The notes beneath the pieces are model-generated. The model searched no databases. It was given only the letters and a program-made list of their open reading frames with translations, and was not told where the DNA came from. Shown here piece after piece: positions 61,776-64,000 of a DNA stretch of 64,000 nucleotides (positions are counted from its first letter, which is position 1; each line of letters starts with the position of its first letter). A program made the position numbers and the translations under genes. This DNA is from Pedobacter sp. PACM 27299. Lineage in GTDB: Bacteria; Bacteroidota; Bacteroidia; Sphingobacteriales; Sphingobacteriaceae. The stretch is taken from contig NZ_CP012996.1 in NCBI RefSeq assembly GCF_001412655.1, positions 1,178,001 to 1,242,000 of the forward strand. The letters are read 5' to 3'.

Positions 61776-61776
61776 G
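61769..61776 (+). promoter_or_regulatory. -7 element of maf, inside the preceding terminator
   Basis: TATTTTTG, 14 nt before the maf ATG at 61791. It overlaps the terminator T-tract. Confidence 0.45.
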
Positions 61777-61790
61777 CACAAATATTTTTT

Positions 61791-62372
61791 ATGTATCAGC
61801 AAAAACTTCCCATTATTCTGGCCTCTAAATCTCCCCGCAGACAAGAGCTAATGACTGCAATGAACCTTGATTTTAAGGTGGTATTGAAAGAGGTAGATGA
61901 AACCTATCCGGAAGAGCTGCTTCCAGCAGAAATTGCGGTTTACATTGCAGAGAAAAAAGCAACAGCATTTGATGAAGACAGCAAAGGCAGTATTATCATT
62001 ACTGCAGATACTATTGTAGCCTATAATGGCGAAATTCTTGGTAAACCAGATGATGCACATCATGCGACAGAAATGCTGACCAAACTATCGGGTACAAACC
62101 ACCAGGTATATACCGGTGTTAGCTTAACCTTTAATGGCGAAATGCGTTCGTTCTATGATACTACAGAAGTATTTTTCAATGAACTCACGCCAGCACAAAT
62201 TGAATATTATATTAAAAATTACCAGCCTATGGATAAGGCCGGATCTTATGGCATTCAAGACTGGATCGGTTTAATCGCCGTTGCGAAAATCATCGGTTCT
62301 TATACCAACGTAATGGGCTTGCCTACAGAACGACTTTACAAAGCTTTAGCAGAAAGCAATTGGTCAGTCTGA
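61791..62372 (+). CDS. maf: Maf-family nucleoside-triphosphate pyrophosphatase
   Basis: 193 residues from the ATG at 61791 (the upstream in-frame start at 61755 lies in the terminator stem). Maf motifs: ILASKSPRRQELM (9-21), EVDETYP, ADTIVAYNGEILGKP (about 69-83), DKAGSYGIQDWIG. It hydrolyses dTTP/UTP or modified nucleotides to monophosphates. Its 3' end overlaps the convergent Ppx gene by 37 nt. Confidence 0.92.
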   Translation: MYQQKLPIILASKSPRRQELMTAMNLDFKVVLKEVDETYPEELLPAEIAVYIAEKKATAFDEDSKGSIIITADTIVAYNGEILGKPDDAHHATEMLTKLSGTNHQVYTGVSLTFNGEMRSFYDTTEVFFNELTPAQIEYYIKNYQPMDKAGSYGIQDWIGLIAVAKIIGSYTNVMGLPTERLYKALAESNWSV

Positions 62373-63274
62373 TCTTTTAAACTTGCCAAAACGCCCATCT
62401 TAAGGTCGTAGGTAGATAAACTCATTTGCTGAAGGTTGCCCAGTTCCAGGATATAATCTGTGAGCAGGGCGGCCATCACAATCATATCTACCCTTAATTT
62501 GATCAATCCAGGCATTTGGTCTCTCTCCTCATGACTCGAAGCGATAAATTTTTCTGATAACTGCTGATAATCAGCAAGAGGAATTGGATAAGATTTGATC
62601 GCTTTTAAATCCAACTCCGGATAAAGCATTCCAGTAAAAGTTTCAAAGGCGCCCGCAGAGCCAATCAAATGATTTGGCTGGTACAAGTTCAGGTTTTCCT
62701 TTAAATCGGCTAATTCTTGATCTAAATGCGTTGTAATGGCTTGTTTATCGCTGATATTGATGGGGTCAGAATGAAAATAAGCCTGCATCAATCGCGCAGC
62801 GCCGATATTGTAACTTTTCTTCCAGTAAACCTGTGTAGGATCACAAATGATAAATTCAGTGCTGCCGCCGCCAATATCCATAATCAGGCAGCGTTCCTGA
62901 ATCAATCCAGTAGCTTTTACGCCCTGGAAAATGTAGGCTGCTTCTTCTTCACCACTGATCACAGTAATCTCAACTCCTGCATAACTTTTAGCCGCCTTTA
63001 CGAAATCAGCGCCATTTGCAGCACTCCTGATGGCAGAGGTAGCCGTTGCTTTAACCAGTTTTACCTCATGTTTTGCGATCTCGGTACTGAATTGTTCCAG
63101 TGCCAGGAGGCCTCTTTCAAAAGCCTCCTGGATGATCATGTTGTCATTGATTTTTCCTTCTCCCAATCTCACCGGGAGATTAGTTTTATAGATGATTTTA
63201 GGCTCAGTACCTTCCAGATCAGCGATGATCAGGTGAAAAGTGTTCGTACCTAAGTCTATAACTGCAACCTTCAT
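62336..63274 (-). CDS. Ppx/GppA-family phosphatase
   Basis: 312 residues, the short form lacking the C-terminal HD domain of E. coli Ppx. Actin-like ATPase motifs: VIDLGTNTFHLI (5-16), ATATSAIRSAANG, ISGEEEAAYIF, IMDIGGGSTEFI (about 133-144). It should hydrolyse polyphosphate or pppGpp. It starts 4 bp after the ABC-2 permease gene end, in the same direction. Confidence 0.9.
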   Translation of the reverse strand: MKVAVIDLGTNTFHLIIADLEGTEPKIIYKTNLPVRLGEGKINDNMIIQEAFERGLLALEQFSTEIAKHEVKLVKATATSAIRSAANGADFVKAAKSYAGVEITVISGEEEAAYIFQGVKATGLIQERCLIMDIGGGSTEFIICDPTQVYWKKSYNIGAARLMQAYFHSDPINISDKQAITTHLDQELADLKENLNLYQPNHLIGSAGAFETFTGMLYPELDLKAIKSYPIPLADYQQLSEKFIASSHEERDQMPGLIKLRVDMIVMAALLTDYILELGNLQQMSLSTYDLKMGVLASLKDQTDQLLSAKAL

Positions 63275-63278
63275 CTTG

Positions 63279-64000
63279 TTAATTTTTATAAGTAAACCAC
63301 TTGATCATTTCTTTCAGACTGGTTTTCTTGCCATACATTAAAATTCCTACTCTGTAGATTTTAGAGGCCAGCCATACGGTGCCAATAAATCCTACGATTA
63401 GAATCAGCATAGACAGTGCCAATTGCCAATCTGGTACACCATAAGGTAAACGAACTACCATGGCAATAGGAGAGGTAAAAGGGATGATGGATAGCCAGAA
63501 AGCGATCGGTCCATAAGGATCGTTGGCCACTACGCTTAAAGAAAGGGCATAACCAACAAATAATGGCATCATCATCGGCATCATAAATTGCTGCGTCTCT
63601 GTTTCAGAATCTACGGCAGATCCGATAGCGGCATACAATGCGCTATAGAACAAATATCCGCCAATAAAGAAAAATATAAATACAAGAATGATCTTGGTCA
63701 GGTCTAAACCAGCCAGACTTTTCTGCATCGACAATACCGGACTATCTACCGTATCCACAGCTCCTCCACTGACTGTTGTGCCATCTGCTGCTTTCATTGA
63801 CATCGTACTGCTTTGCTTCAATTGGTCTTTTCCAACTAAAGTGGTCACTGCAAGTGTCGAAATAGAAGCGGTCAGCACAATCCACAAAATGAATTGGGTG
63901 AGGCCAACCAAGGCAATGCCGATGATTTTTCCCATCATCAGTTGAAAAGGTTTCACCGATGAAATCATGATCTCTATGATCCTGCTGGTCTTTTCTTCAA
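63279..64000 (-). CDS. ABC-2 permease (NatB/YhaP-like), 5' end outside the window
   Basis: About 240 C-terminal codons; the frame stays open to the right edge (EEKTSRIIEIM precedes the internal Met at 63968). EEKTSRIIEI plus SSVKPFQLMMGKI are characteristic of ABC2_membrane_3 permeases of the sodium/bacitracin-export type. Five TM helices are visible. Its ATPase is probably just beyond the window. Confidence 0.85.
   Translation of the reverse strand, partial: EEKTSRIIEIMISSVKPFQLMMGKIIGIALVGLTQFILWIVLTASISTLAVTTLVGKDQLKQSSTMSMKAADGTTVSGGAVDTVDSPVLSMQKSLAGLDLTKIILVFIFFFIGGYLFYSALYAAIGSAVDSETETQQFMMPMMMPLFVGYALSLSVVANDPYGPIAFWLSIIPFTSPIAMVVRLPYGVPDWQLALSMLILIVGFIGTVWLASKIYRVGILMYGKKTSLKEMIKWFTYKN

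Noticed and set aside
1..64000. tRNA, rRNA, CRISPR array, insertion sequence, prophage or integrase
   Set aside because: Looked for cloverleaf-like segments, regular spacer repeats and transposase or integrase motifs; none found.

Overview
The window looks like a chromosomal segment of a Sphingobacteriaceae bacterium (Bacteroidota), most like Pedobacter. The evidence is a low-GC genome with SusC/SusD and CarboxypepD_reg-plugged TonB receptors, gld genes (gldA, gldF, gldG, gldC), a b558-type three-subunit succinate dehydrogenase/fumarate reductase, a DcaP-like porin, few Shine-Dalgarno sites, and repeated matches to the Bacteroidota -7 promoter element TAnnTTTG. I see no rRNA, tRNA, insertion sequence, prophage or CRISPR array. 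The genes at both window edges are cut.

Layout. 1-7 kb (minus): a partial LTA-synthase-type membrane phospho/sulfo-hydrolase, a membrane-anchored glutamate-synthase-like protein, a secreted CAP-domain protein and a TonB siderophore receptor. The intergenic stretches here hold unexplained RNA-like structure. 7-11 kb: adiC-adiA, an acid-resistance arginine antiporter and decarboxylase pair strikingly similar to the enterobacterial one, divergent from a CDF transporter. 12-25 kb (plus): a DcaP porin, a short AraC regulator, an OprP-like porin, a DASS carboxylate carrier and sdhCAB. These are followed almost without gaps by TolC, HlyD and two ABC-2 permeases with no ATPase. This reads as a C4-dicarboxylate uptake and succinate/fumarate module joined to an exporter.

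25-39 kb: glyS, a GDPD lipoprotein, gldA, a small outer-membrane barrel, then a ROK regulator with an orphan SusC/SusD pair sitting between gldA and gldFG, then dnaN. 39-51 kb: dedA, a zinc phospholipase-like protein, hscA, DUF3810, pyrC, an M1 peptidase, a DEAD-box helicase, gldC, small membrane proteins, DUF421 and ogt. 51-59 kb: cytochrome c maturation genes (ccmB, ccmC, ccmD-like, ccmE, ccmF), interrupted by glutamate dehydrogenase and msrA. The CcmE carries CxxxY instead of HxxxY. 59-64 kb: a DUF2520 protein, ferredoxin, IscX, a KdsC-like phosphatase, a Spy-like protein, maf, ppx/gppA and a partial ABC-2 permease.

The best candidates for something new are: (a) the dicarboxylate/Sdh/exporter transcription unit beside the acid-resistance pair; (b) a possible small RNA at about 4.02-4.15 kb with 11-bp tandem repeats; (c) a structured non-coding stretch at 2.88-3.07 kb; (d) the inverted-repeat-rich leader of the ROK gene. 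All functional assignments rest on motif recognition by eye. No database search was run.
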